From assembly GCA_021234155.1 (NCBI GenBank), contig JAJEKV010000004.1:23223122-23287121 (forward strand): a stretch of DNA of 64,000 bases, in the 5' to 3' direction. The translations under genes were made by a program, and so were the position numbers. The DNA is from Isoetes taiwanensis (taxonomy: Eukaryota; Streptophyta; Lycopodiopsida; Isoetales; Isoetaceae). The notes beneath the pieces are model-generated. The model had not been told where the DNA came from, ran no database searches, and worked only from the letters and a program-made list of their open reading frames with translations. Positions 26,819 through 36,699 of this stretch are shown piece after piece (the first letter of the stretch is position 1; each line of letters opens with the position of its first letter).

Positions 26819-27095
26819 AGAGAGAGGGGGTAAGGGAGGAAGAGAGAGGTGCGTGCCTTGGCCATATGCTGACTTAGAGAGCATGAGAGAGAATACAAGA
26901 GGTGAGAGATTGTGAGAGATGGGTGAGAGTGAAAAACCCAGCTCTCACCTTGAGAGATGATTTGCCCTTAACAGCCGTTAGGGGCGTTTTCATTAACCAC
27001 TAACTTAACAACCCCCTAAAATTATGTTGCCTGAAAAAAATCAACAAAAACTTTTCTTTACCGAAATTCTGGGCGCCATTTTCCCAGAATCACCT
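26819..27095 (+). repeat. GA-rich dispersed repeat, left end
   Basis: GA-rich start, then GAGAGATGATTTGCCCTTAA, a hairpin GCCCTTAAC-AGCC-GTTAGGGGC and a tail with GGGCGCCATTTTCCCAGAAT. The order matches 9260-9450 and 27740-27965. No coding sequence is present. Confidence 0.65.
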
Positions 27096-27360
27096 TTAAA
27101 GCTTTGCTTTGATTTGGCATACCTTCTTCTGTTGGCTGCCAAAAACTTTTGTATGTTTTTCTTTAATTAGTGAGAAAATCATCTCCTTCCTTCAAAACAA
27201 AAAAAAAAAGGAAAAAGAAAAAGAAAAAAACTTATCTTGTAAGGTTGACAAGGTCAACTATATCTCTACTGTGTTCTCACGGGCATCCCTACTTGACTCT
27301 TATGCCATTTTCCACATCACATTTTGCCATTGTCGGGAGGGAGGGCCGTAGGGAGGAAAG

Positions 27361-27510
27361 GAATCGAATTGAATTGAATAACGTCCATGGAGACCAAAAG
27401 ACCTATGGGACTCAATCAAATAGAATAGTACATCAATTATTATCAGGATGAAAAAACCTGCCGCTAAGGATTTTTTAGGGAAGAACCTTAATAGCAATAA
27501 ATGTACTACC
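27361..27510 (-). mobile_element. LINE 3' end, 5'-truncated
   Basis: On the minus strand: outer stem arms AGTACAT...ATGTACT (27427-27433 and about 27502-27508), an inner CTAA/TTAG hairpin, then AGGTCTTTTGGTCTCCATGG, ACGTTATTCAATTC and a short ATTCA/ATTCG-type tail at 27361-27376. It is the same 3' architecture as 1697-1866 and 17500-17700, with sequence differences that preserve pairing. Confidence 0.8.
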
Positions 27511-27710
27511 AAAAATATTACACGTTATGGTTTACATATTTAGTCAACACATTCAGTATAGAGATCTGCATCTTAGATCTACCTGATTAAGCTTTAGCCT
27601 ATAGATATGGCGATCCACCAGATGAATAAATGCTATCGGAGAATAAAGATGCTAAAGTTGCTAAAATGTCCAACTGCTAGAGACCATCCATCTTCTTCAC
27701 CTACATGAGT

Positions 27711-27966
27711 AGTAGGGGGGGGGGGGGGCTTGGGAGCATGAGAGAGAATGAGAATGAGAGCATGAAAGAGAATACAAAAGATGGGAGAGATGGGAGAGCT
27801 GGAAGAGATCGATAAGTGGAAAGAACACAACTCTCACCTTGAGAGATGATTCGCCCCCAACTGCTATTAGAGACATTTTTATTACCTATTAACATAGTCG
27901 CGCCTCAAAATTAACTAGCCTGAACAAAATCCCCAAAAGTTTTCCCTCACCAAAAATTTGGGCACC
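27711..27966 (+). repeat. GA-rich dispersed repeat, left end
   Basis: A G-run (27715-27728), GA-rich sequence, CTCTCACCTTGAGAGATGAT and CCAAAAATTTGGGCACCAAA match the copies at 9260 and 26819. The hairpin seen in the other two copies is degraded (GCCCCCAACTGCTATTAGAG). Confidence 0.6.
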
Positions 27967-28296
27967 AAATTCTCATGTTTCTTGGTCTTGAAGGCCGTGC
28001 ATCAATCCTTCAATCCGCTTAGCCGTTTCTCGATCTACAGATATTTCAAAGCTTGCTGAACCTCTTGCAATTGAGTTTGAAGCATTCAAACATATTATTT
28101 TGCTCCAATTATATTGTTACGTAAAAAATTTCTTGCTTGCTCTTCTTGAATTCTTTCGAATCAGATTCTAAGACTATCATTATACATTATCATGGAAGAT
28201 TCTATTTACCGAAACAAGAAACTAGTTTACCTGAACTCTATTGGAGCAACTGCTCAGCCAGATAGTTGCTGCCTTAATGAAAACAATAGAATACTT
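27967..28296. other. No gene recognised
   Basis: Flank of element F. Near its end, GCTGCCTTAATGAAAACAAT (28268-28287) resembles GCTACCCCAATGGAAACAAG just after the 3' LTR. Confidence 0.4.
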
Positions 28297-28301
28297 GCTG
28301 C

Positions 28302-29840
28302 TGTGACGTTCTAGGTATTTATACGGTATACGTATGCATACCATGACACATCACCAGCATATAGTAGGCCTAAGGGCCCAAGTGGGGGTTCACCTATAAT
28401 GGATTTTATTAGCTATGCTAATAAGACCAATGGATAATTATGGATTTTAATGGCATAATTGACCTAATTATGCTAATTTGGTCTAATTAACTAATTATCA
28501 CCAATGAGGGGATGCCACCTGGCCCAAATCGATTGGCCAGGAGGTACTTGCTATTTTGGTTAGAGAAATAGGGGTCCTACCCCCCATTTCATCCCAAATT
28601 CGAATTGGAGAGTGAAGAGGAGCAGCAGCCACCATCTTAAACCCGTCCTTGCCAACACCTACCAACAGCCTCGAGCTATGGATGCCTTCTGTGACAACGG
28701 CTCCAACCAAGAGACTGGTTAGTCCTTGGATAGTTTCTATTCTGCTGACACTTCTTTGAATAGATGGAATGATTATATTCTCTTTTGTATGTTGTTCTGA
28801 ATACTTAGATGGTATTTATATTCTTTCTTTCCGCTTCTTTCATGTATTGGAAATTAAGGGAAGGGTAGAGACCTAAAAGCCTCTTAGCAATAGAGATGTC
28901 TCTAGCTAAATCCCTTAATACCCAATGTGCACAAGAGCCAACCTTGTTGTGGATGTTATGATGTGGTTCAGCACCAAATAACGAGTATGATGGTGAATCG
29001 GGGGTGGGGTCTTCCCTAGCGTGGCTACAGGACTCCTACAGTGTGCTAGGCTTATAGCCGGTCACCGTGTGTGGGCCGGGTATGGGTCTGACACTCTCTG
29101 GGCTGGAGGGCTATGCCTATATGGACGCCCTGGGCTCGAATGGGCAGATGAGCCGCCCTTTAGATTTAGGGGAGTAAGTCGGGTACGGATGCGGGGGTCG
29201 CTGATGCGGCACGTGTTCTCTAGCACACCCAGAGATCCGCCATGCTTGGGGAGGAGACGCCTCTCTGACCTGCCTCATCGGATCGGGGAGATGTAATCTA
29301 GAGTAGTCCCGTAGGGTGATTCCTTGGGATTGCGTCTCCGGAGGGCTACAAGCATGTCATAGCATGATTCAGCCTATCTGCAAAGTGTGCACAGAAGGGG
29401 CGGATGGAGTGGACTACCCTAGCCATTGTCTTATGGCAGCCAATGCCACGTTATACCTCCGTCTGTTGATATCTTGAGGCTCTGGCCATCAGTTGATCCC
29501 TTAGAGTCTGAGCCCAGGGTAACGCCTTGTCATGTTGTTATTTCATGTTATTATGGATCTATTGTCTTTTTCGTGGCGATGATGGATGGGCCACCCTTCG
29601 TGGTGGTATATTATTTTGGCATGATTATTGTATGCTAACGTATATGTATGCTTCGCTATATAGGATTTCCCATAGAGGACGTGGGACGAATGACACCTCC
29701 GTGTTCCTTGCCCGAGCACTTGGCCATCCCAAGTGGTCCGAGTATGACGGAAGGCCTTACCATGGTGATGTAGTCGCCATGGGAGGGGAATTCCCGTATT
29801 TATACGATGAGAGCATCATATAGACTCTAGGAGCGTCACA
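28302..29840 (+). repeat. Element F 5' LTR
   Basis: 1539 bp, starting TGTGACGTTCTAGG and ending GGAGCGTCACA. It is homologous to the 3' LTR at 39154-40616. The two LTRs match closely in AT-rich parts and differ by small indels in GC-rich parts. I could not place a TATA box or RNA start with confidence. Confidence 0.93.
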
Positions 29841-29841
29841 G

Positions 29842-29854
29842 TGGTATCAGAGCC
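29842..29854 (+). promoter_or_regulatory. Primer binding site, initiator tRNA-Met
   Basis: TGGTATCAGAGCC starts one base after the 5' LTR and matches the 3' end of plant initiator tRNA-Met, the standard primer of plant LTR retrotransposons. The equivalent in element G is altered to TGGTATCGAGCC. Confidence 0.93.
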
Positions 29855-30248
29855 AGGTTTTGGTGGACCAAAATCATTGCATTGGCCATAGCCTAACTCA
29901 TTAGTTGACGGTACTTTCTCCTAGGTTAAAGTAGTCAAACTCTGTAGTTAGCATGTCAGTTGGCCTAGTTACGAGAGGAATGACCTAGTATGTAAGAGAG
30001 TGTTCTCTAGTGGAGCGGTTAAAGTCAGAAGGTGGAGCCAGAGATTGGAGTTTTGTAAGTGCCATAACTTTCTCAGGTAGCTCGGATTGACGAGATTTTT
30101 GCTCCAACGTGTTGGGCGTGATCCAAATACACTAGGGGATCGTCATCCGGCAGCAACAGGTCGAGGAAGTGGCCCAAAATCCAACTCGGGCGCCGCTCGG
30201 GTTTGGGTGTCCTGGAATTCAAATAGAAGCACGTATTACCGCATCGGC

Positions 30249-30286
30249 GCCCGCCCGTATAAACGCGTATAACCGACGTATAAATT
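30249..30286 (+). promoter_or_regulatory. Possible internal promoter of gene A (TATA-like cluster)
   Basis: Three TATA-like phrases lie here (CGTATAAACG, CGTATAACCG, CGTATAAATTA), about 240 bp before the gene A ATG and well inside the LTR. The cluster suggests an internal promoter independent of the LTR, but it is inferred from sequence only. Short upstream ATGs at about 30345 and 30360 precede the gene A start. Confidence 0.3.
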
Positions 30287-30519
30287 AAAAAAAAAAAAAG
30301 TTTCAAAAAAATTTTAAACCTAAAATTAGAGAGACGTTTCTTTTATGCCCTACTCCTTCCATGCGTCTGCCCTAGCCGTCCGCCATAGCCGCCGGAACCC
30401 AAGCTCCTAGAACCTTGCCTCTGTTTGCGCTTGTTGCCACCATCACCCCCCCAGCGCCTCATTTCCCGCCTCTTCTCGGCACAGCGCCCTCTTCTTTGTT
30501 CGTTTCCTTGTCTAGGCCA

Positions 30520-31755
30520 ATGAGCATGGCACATATTAAGAGTACTCAGAGCTATGACTCCCTCAATATACCTCAGATCTACGCCCAGCTTGGGGAGTAT
30601 CTGGCTACCGACCCCGACTGGGTCGAGCTCCTTCTAGTTCAGCTGGTACAACGCTTCATTGACGGCCATATGATACCCTATCCTATTTTCCACCTCTCCG
30701 AGCACTTCTTGATAAAGCTTAACCTCTTATAGCAGTCGTATACTATAGTCGAGCAACCCATCTGAGTGTGAGGAAGTCCCTGAAGAGGAGGCCATTTGGA
30801 GGGAGGCAGCCCGTATTAGGGGGTTGGCCCGAGAAGACGACATCCGAGAAATAGAAAGGGGAGACACCGGAGCCCGGGGCTGTGAGTATGTCTACCTGGG
30901 TGATGGGAGAGCCATCATCGACTGTAACCCCCTTGATCTTCCCCCATATGAATATGATGAGGCTACCCAAAGTTTTACTTGGGCTGAGGTCCTATCTCAC
31001 ATCAACCTGGATTACTTAATAGTGATTCAGATGGATATGCAAGCCCGGCCGGACCGCTGCCGTATGGAACTTATCCGAAGGGTGACGGCCCGACGTCTTG
31101 CACAGGTAGAAGCAGATATGGTTGCAGCTCTTGAGGCTTAGGAATAGGCTGAGAGAGCCCAGCAGGAGCAATAGCGGCGAGAGCAGTAGGAGCAACAACA
31201 AAACCAGGACCAACAGCAGCAGCAGTCCAACTCTGAGCAGGAGATCTCGCGCGATCCCGACCAAGCAGACAAGCCTCCCACCAAGAGACGGCGGAGCCCA
31301 TAAGTCGGGGAGCCAATATAAGGAGAAGATTAAGGCTGTTGGGAGTGTGGGGAAGCATACGAGCTCGAGTCGCCGGCAGCCGCACGGCCCCGCCCCATCT
31401 CTGGGGGCAAGACTCTGCCCAAGAAGCCTGCACCAACTCAGAGAGCATCAACCTCGAGGAAACCTCATCGGTTTTGACCAGGTACCGTGGCCTTACGGGA
31501 GATCCGTAAGTACCAAAAGACCACGAAGTTGCTATTACGGAAGCTGCCTTTCTAGAGGTTGGTCCGAGAAATAGTCCAGGAGTTTAAGACCGACCTGCGC
31601 TTCCAGACTTCTGTAATATTGGCCCTACAGGAGGCTGCGGAGGCTTACCTGATAGCCCTTTTTGGGGATGCAAACCGTTACGCTATCCATGCAAAGAGAA
31701 GATCATGACTAAAGATTTGGCCCTTGCCCGCAGAATTCGGGGAGATCATCTTTAG
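30520..31755 (+). pseudogene. Accessory gene A: Q-rich protein with C-terminal histone H3 domain
   Basis: The first ATG (30520) begins MSMAHIKSTQSYDSLNI. A one-base frameshift near 30768 moves to the frame that runs to the TAG at 31753-31755. That frame encodes an acidic region (EEVPEEEAIWREAARIRGLA), a 100-residue unknown domain, a Gln-rich stretch around 31140-31215, a nuclear-localisation-like TKRRRSP, then an H3 tail and fold from 31384. Nine in-frame stops (31139, 31145, 31172, 31187, 31301, 31319, 31331, 31475, 31553) all fit single C-to-T changes of Gln or Arg codons. Element G carries a homologous copy. I do not recognise the N-terminal domain. The present sequence cannot encode a full protein without readthrough. 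Confidence 0.8.
31384..31755 (+). other. Histone H3 domain inside gene A
   Basis: The tail contains SGGKTLPKKP, resembling the STGGKAPRK region around Lys14 of H3, then RKPHRF. The fold follows with [57 protein letters not shown] and LARRIRG. By eye about three quarters of the H3 core residues are canonical. Loop 1 has the normal H3 length, so this is not a CENH3-type variant. Unusual residues include LFGDANRYA for LFEDTNLCA and MTKD for MPKD. A TGA (31475) and a TAG (31553) replace expected Arg and Gln. A small deletion shifts the frame at about 31698. No intron is present, as expected for a retro-captured gene. Confidence 0.9.
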
Positions 31756-31850
31756 TTTGTTTTCAAGCATCTTCCTTGTAACAATTTTGTAGGGATAAAT
31801 ATCAATCCAAATTTTGCCTACTTAGTCTCTGTTTCAAAATAATTATTATT

Positions 31851-31909
31851 AATAAATGAATAATTTTTATTAATTTTTTAAAATATGGATGTTGACGTCA
31901 GCATAAAAG
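31851..31909 (+). promoter_or_regulatory. Poly(A) signal of gene A and putative promoter of gene B
   Basis: AATAAA at 31851-31856 lies about 100 bp after the gene A stop. Then TGACGTCA (31893-31900), a palindromic ACGT-core bZIP site, is followed by CATAAAAG, about 90 bp before the gene B ATG. Together they suggest that genes A and B are separate transcription units. In element G the bZIP site is altered to TGGCGTCG. Confidence 0.4.
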
Positions 31910-31997
31910 TGAAAAAGGTATTTAGGAGTTTTTTGGGTTTTATTCCTTATCTCTTACCTTTTATGTTCGCCCTCCTCCTCCATCCCTTGCAGCGCCA

Positions 31998-33850
31998 ATG
32001 GCCATCCCAATCCTACTCGAATGATATCAAGATGGAGAGCACTGGAACCCCCAAGTTCCCTTCGACCTCCTACAGCCTTTCTTGCTCCAAAAGCTAGATC
32101 TTATAGCCAACATGCAGAGTCATCCTGACAATGCTGGTTTTCTTGAGTTCTACACCCAAGAAATGCTCCCTCTTTGCATTCCTTTGGGAGATCTGCCACA
32201 GCTCTACATAGAGCGAGCTGTAGTAAGGAAAATGCTGGGAGGAGGCACCCATGCATACGGCGTGCTCAAAGGCAAATTCCGATGGGGCCGCAACCCACTC
32301 ATCATCATGCATGAGGGCCAGCAATACCTTAAAGTGGCCTTTGCTTTGGCCATTCTCATGGATCAGTATGTGGAGGATGATACTCTGCCAGCAGAGAAGG
32401 GCAAGGTCCCTGACTCTTCAGATGAGGAAGAAGACGAGTATATAAGGATGGATGATTTTATCCGGTGGAAGCAGTTGGCTGAACAGATGCTGCCGCACTG
32501 GGATCAGGGAGCACGCTTGACCGGATTAGATGCCCTTCTGGTTATCTATCACCAAGGTCAGAATTTCCTCCTGTTGGATGATATTCTTTGGATATACCAT
32601 GTAGTGGCCGGTTTGAAGGGCCGAGAGAAAGTACAGGTTCTCTATGAACTGGCCGAGGATTGCATGGATGACTTTATTGATTTTACACCCGTAGATCTCC
32701 CTCCGGAGGTACAGCAGCTGCTCCAGTTTCATCAGGAGACTATAGAGCCGGCTGATACTCTTCTTCGGCTCAGAGATCTTGTACTTCAAGATCCTCCATC
32801 TCAGCCTCCTCAGGAAGCCTTTACGGCCATGGGACCCCACGTCCCAAACATTAATATGGTCGATATTCCTTCCGATTCAGATGAAGAAGGGGAAGAGTTC
32901 TATCATAACCCCACTCATCTTAAGGAGGAGAAACAGGAGCTCAAGGAGGAAGAGGTCTCTATGGACCTCGATAAGGAGGTAGCTACTTCTGTTACACCGC
33001 AGGGTAAAGCGTTGGGGAATCACCTCACACGCTTCTTCTTATCAGCCTTCCGGCAAGGGCATGTCCTTTTTGTGGCACGAGACCTAGCCCCAGAAGCCGA
33101 AGCATCGTGGTGGAGCCTTTGTGCATTGTCCACCCTGGCGGGCCACAAGAAGCTTCCTTATCGCATCCTCACTTATGTGTTGGTGTGCCGGGACTTCGTT
33201 CTTACCGCACAGGGCCAAGACATAGCACCCTGGATGAGCATGAAGCTCCTTATGGCAGCCCCTTTGGCTACTGCCTATCCACCAGAGGTTACATCCCTTG
33301 CCGCCACCACTATTGATCCAGAGGTTACCCTGCTACGCCATCGGCCGCCACCATCCCCTCCTACACCAATGGATCAGGATGCGGGGCCTAAGAGGCATTA
33401 TAGAGTATGGCTTTGGCTACTCAAACATATGTATTATTGCATCGACATTTTGATGCCCTTTTTAATACAAGAATTTGTTTTTCCTACATTACTTGTCTCT
33501 CTCTTCCAAGAGTTTGAAGTATAAGGAATAACTTACAAATTGTATATCTATTGTTGCCTTCTTACAGGAGGAGAAGAAGAAGAGCCATACGACCCAACCA
33601 AGGGCTTCCAGATAGTTACGATCCTTCGCGACCATGCCTATGAACACCTAAAGCTTACGCTTCGTCGAAGTTGGTCGTACTGGGACTGCACTAAGCATGA
33701 AGCTTTTGACGATGCTAATGATCATCTCTGGCAGCTATTTTACGTGCTCCGCGATCTTTTCAGTCCTTTAATTATTAGCCCAATCTAGGAGTTTCAAGAC
33801 GTGATCATCCAAGCTTGGGCTAAGTATAAGATGGTCCGAGCAGTAAGAGA
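31998..33850 (+). pseudogene. Accessory gene B: unrecognised protein of about 500 residues
   Basis: The ATG at 31998 starts MAIPILLE, followed by a TGA at 32022 that fits a C-to-T change of CGA. The frame is then open for about 500 codons to 33522. The product has GFLEFYTQEMLPLCIPLGD, an acidic patch (DSSDEEEDEYIRMDD), a second acidic stretch (IPSDSDEEGEEF), a Lys/Glu-rich coil and a Pro-rich end (RPPPSPPTPMDQDAGPKRH). A second frame at 33540-33788 (PYDPTKGFQIVTILRDHAYE, RRSWSYWDCTKHEAFDDAND) lies after a TTCTTACAG acceptor-like site and may be a second exon. The reading phases of the visible GT donors do not fit cleanly. It matches no retroviral domain I know. A homologue sits at the same place in element G. 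Confidence 0.7.
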
Positions 33851-34027
33851 GAGTATCTGATACTCTATCCTTTATCCCCTTACTCAGCCCTAAGCTAGCT
33901 TGTTTTAAGTTCCTCCTTGTATAAATGTAACTTCAGTTTCTTGCATGTTATGCCAAGATGTTTTTGTAACTGTGTCTTCATCTTAATAATAAGCGTTTCT
34001 CTGTTGCAAAGTTCTTGTCATAACTAA

Positions 34028-35470
34028 TTGAGTAAGTATGCTTATCTTGAATTTGTTTCTATCTTAGATGGTGCACGCCCTCCTCCGTGGGCGACACCCG
34101 TGCAACCGGGCCGTCTTACCCCCGAGCAAGAGCTCACTATCATGAAGCGTCAGCTTACTGAGCTCCAGGCCTATGTACTACAAATCAATCCACCCCAAAT
34201 GCCACAGGAGTATGGACCAGAGATTCCTACTCCACAGAATCAGCAGTCGCCGCCACCCGCACCTGCATCTGTGCCCGCCACAACTAATCGATCTAAGAGG
34301 GCATGCACTAGTTCCTCTTCGGATGCAACCTCAGAGTCTTCTGACTCTTCTGACTCCTCCGAGGACGAGGCCGACTATACAAAAGCCAAAAAGAAGGATT
34401 ATCAGAAAACAGTGGATTCGGCCATCACTAGCATTTGGAAGAACCGAATACGGGCACAATTCTCAGGGAAAACCAGGTCCGGAGTTGATGCGGAATCATG
34501 GTTGGATGAAATACAGGAGTTCGGTAAGTCATATGGAATGACCGAAAAAGATATCGGCAAAGTTGCCACCACCAATTTCACAGGGTCTGCTCGTATCTGG
34601 TGGAAAGGATCTGCCCGCTCCCATGGGCTGACGAGAGGGAGGTGCCGCTATAAGGTCTTTGCTAAAACCTTCAAGTCTCAGTATGTGCCCAGGGCTCATC
34701 GCTGTCAACAGATCCAGACCTTCTACTGCCTGGAACAGAAAAACATGACCGTCCAATCTTATATGGATGAGTTCATGAGGTTACGCTTATACATCTCAGG
34801 GATAAATGAGCGCAGGGCAGTTGAAGGATATATAGAGGGCTTATCCCCTACCCTCAGGAAAATAGTTCGAGCAATAGACCCTAAAACAGTTGCAGAAGCA
34901 GAAGCTAAAGCCCTTAGCCTAGAAGAGGACACTCCTAAGTACCGGCCACCGCGACCCTCTTCTTTCAGTCAGAACAAGGGGTATACACCTTTTAGGGGGC
35001 GCGCACCTAGTCCAGGGCCTTCCGCCTCTACCGGATATCAGAAAACTGAGAAGAAAGTTTCCTTTACCATACTGAAAAAGTCTATCAACACTGGGGGAGC
35101 TTTCAAAGATATCCTCCAAGCCATTCCTAAGGATACCCGTGAACAGTTACGTAAGGATAGAGCTTGCTATTGATATTTCCGCTCAGGGCACTGTATGCAA
35201 GAATGCCCTTATATTACACAGACAGTGCAGGGCGCCCTTGCGGATATGGATTGGGAAGGCGCAGGGGATCCAAACCATCCGGACGATGCTGCTGAGGATG
35301 ACGCGCCTGACTATATAACAGGCAGGGAAACAATTAAGTATACTATATATTTTTTTATAAAAAATGATTTGGCTATTTTTCAAAATTTTACAGTATTTTG
35401 TGATATATATTTGGCTAAAGTTGTTATTATTATTACATTTATATGTATTTGGACTTGGCAAAACTTCTAA
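34028..35470 (+). pseudogene. Element F gag: capsid and broken zinc knuckle
   Basis: The frame is open from before 34028 to the TGA at 35171. No ATG lies near its start; a TTTCTATCTTAG acceptor-like site at about 34055-34066 hints that gag may be reached by splicing. After a Ser/Asp/Glu-rich linker come the retrotransposon gag domain (AESWLDEIQEFGKSYGM, ARIWWKG, FKSQYVPRAH, NMTVQSYMDEFMRLR, VEGYIEGLSP) and a basic tail. The nucleocapsid knuckle reads C-Y-stop-Y-F-R-S-G-H-C-M-Q-E-C. The spacing fits C-x2-C-x4-H-x4-C, but the second Cys is Tyr and the TGA lies inside. The frame continues to about 35470. Element G has the same TGA. Confidence 0.88.
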
Positions 35471-36140
35471 ATTATGTACTATAAACTTTTACTTAGCTAT
35501 TTTTTCTAACAGAAAAAAAAAATGTAAATTAAATTTTATAGCTTTAGATATATTGTACTGCAATTACAAATAATAATCAACAATCAAGGAATATACAATA
35601 ATATTAAAAAGCTTTTAACAGAAGCTCACAACATAGTTTATAACATCCATAGTCTGAACTACATTTAATGCAACAACACCTTCTAGATATTGTGATCAAA
35701 TTGCACTTATCTCTAGCCCTTGAAGGAAGATGTTATACAATCAACTCGGGCATCTAGAGGGATATTGGCCATCTCTTACAATTCTTTTTTGAAGATGCAT
35801 ATATGGTATATGTAATAGAAATTCATAGTTTGAAAAACTACTATCACTGATGATGGTAGGTGGGGATGTGTAAAAGTCTATAATAAGAATTTATTTTCAT
35901 TTGGCTATTAATGATTTAACATATAAATATTGTAATACAAAGAAAGGCTAATCCCTTTTTCTTTAAAAAAAATTGAGAAAAATAGTTTGGCTAATCCTAG
36001 AAAAATAATGGAGTACTTGTTTTAACTATGGCTATTTTTCATTTTTTTTAAAAGAAACACCCCTTCATAAAATTCGCCGCAAAAATTGTCTAGACCCCCT
36101 AAAAAATCGCCATTTGGCTATTAATAGCCACTAATTTTTT
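35335..36140 (+). other. AT-rich block between gag and protease
   Basis: About 800 bp of very AT-rich sequence breaks the gag-pol frame. It contains the phrase TTGGCTA, often as TTTGGCTATT, seven or more times in variants, and ends with the palindrome GGCTATTAATAGCC around 36114-36127. It ends at an acceptor-like ATGATAATAG before the protease. It could be an intron or an inserted AT-rich element. The copy in element G is almost identical, far more so than the GC-rich coding parts. Confidence 0.55.
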
Positions 36141-36640
36141 CCATGATAATAGGTGAGTCTCATATTTACGCTGCCATTGAAACGGGTCAAGCCAACCACC
36201 AGCCATCTGTCATTTCCAATGTTGGCCAAGTAGATTGTAAACCTTTCATTATCCTTATGGACACTAGCAGCACCCATAATTTTGTATCTCCTAGAACAGT
36301 CCTTTGAAGTCTAAGCCACGCCCAGTTACGTTGGATAGTGGGGCTATACGCCACACACGTGGTCGACGCATCAATTTGAACATTCAGCTGCTAGGAGCAC
36401 CTGTTGCTCTAGGAGCGGAAATAATAGATATTGGCCGCTATGATCTCATTGTAGGAATGGAATTCCTGGCTGCTGCCAAGGCCAACATTGACTGTGAGAA
36501 GCGGGAAGTTACCTTTAATGCAGCCAATGGAGCCCGAGTGACCATAGCAGGTAAGCCAGTTAGTCCCATTATGCAATGCATTTCATTACGACAGTTGCAC
36601 AGGGCTCTCAAGAAATTTCAGATTATTGGCATGATCCGAC
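36141..36640 (+). pseudogene. Element F protease
   Basis: Retropepsin-like region. The active-site segment FIILMDTSSTHNFVS corresponds to the usual L-I-D-S-G-A-T-H-N-F, so the catalytic D-S/T-G reads D-T-S and is probably inactive. A TGA or frameshift at about 36305 separates it from the second half, which has the typical RYDLIVGMEFLAAAKANIDC and KREVTFN. In an intact element this enzyme would cleave the Gag-Pol polyprotein. The same active-site change is in element G. Confidence 0.82.
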
Positions 36641-36699
36641 TTGCTTCAGTGGAAGCTAAGTCTAAACAGGATGAAGTTCTTGATACCTTGCCTCCGGCA

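Noticed and set aside
31071-31451. Minus-strand 126-codon frame opposite the H3 region
   Set aside because: It is the shadow of the Gln-rich and H3 coding strand and has no domain of its own.
31384-31755. A CENH3 (centromeric H3) gene
   Set aside because: Loop 1 has the length of canonical H3 and FKTDLRFQ is conserved. CENH3 usually has a longer, divergent loop 1.
34028-34070. A 38-nt intron just before gag
   Set aside because: GTAAGTATG and TTCTATCTTAG look like splice sites, but 38 nt is shorter than plant introns. Only the acceptor is kept as possible.
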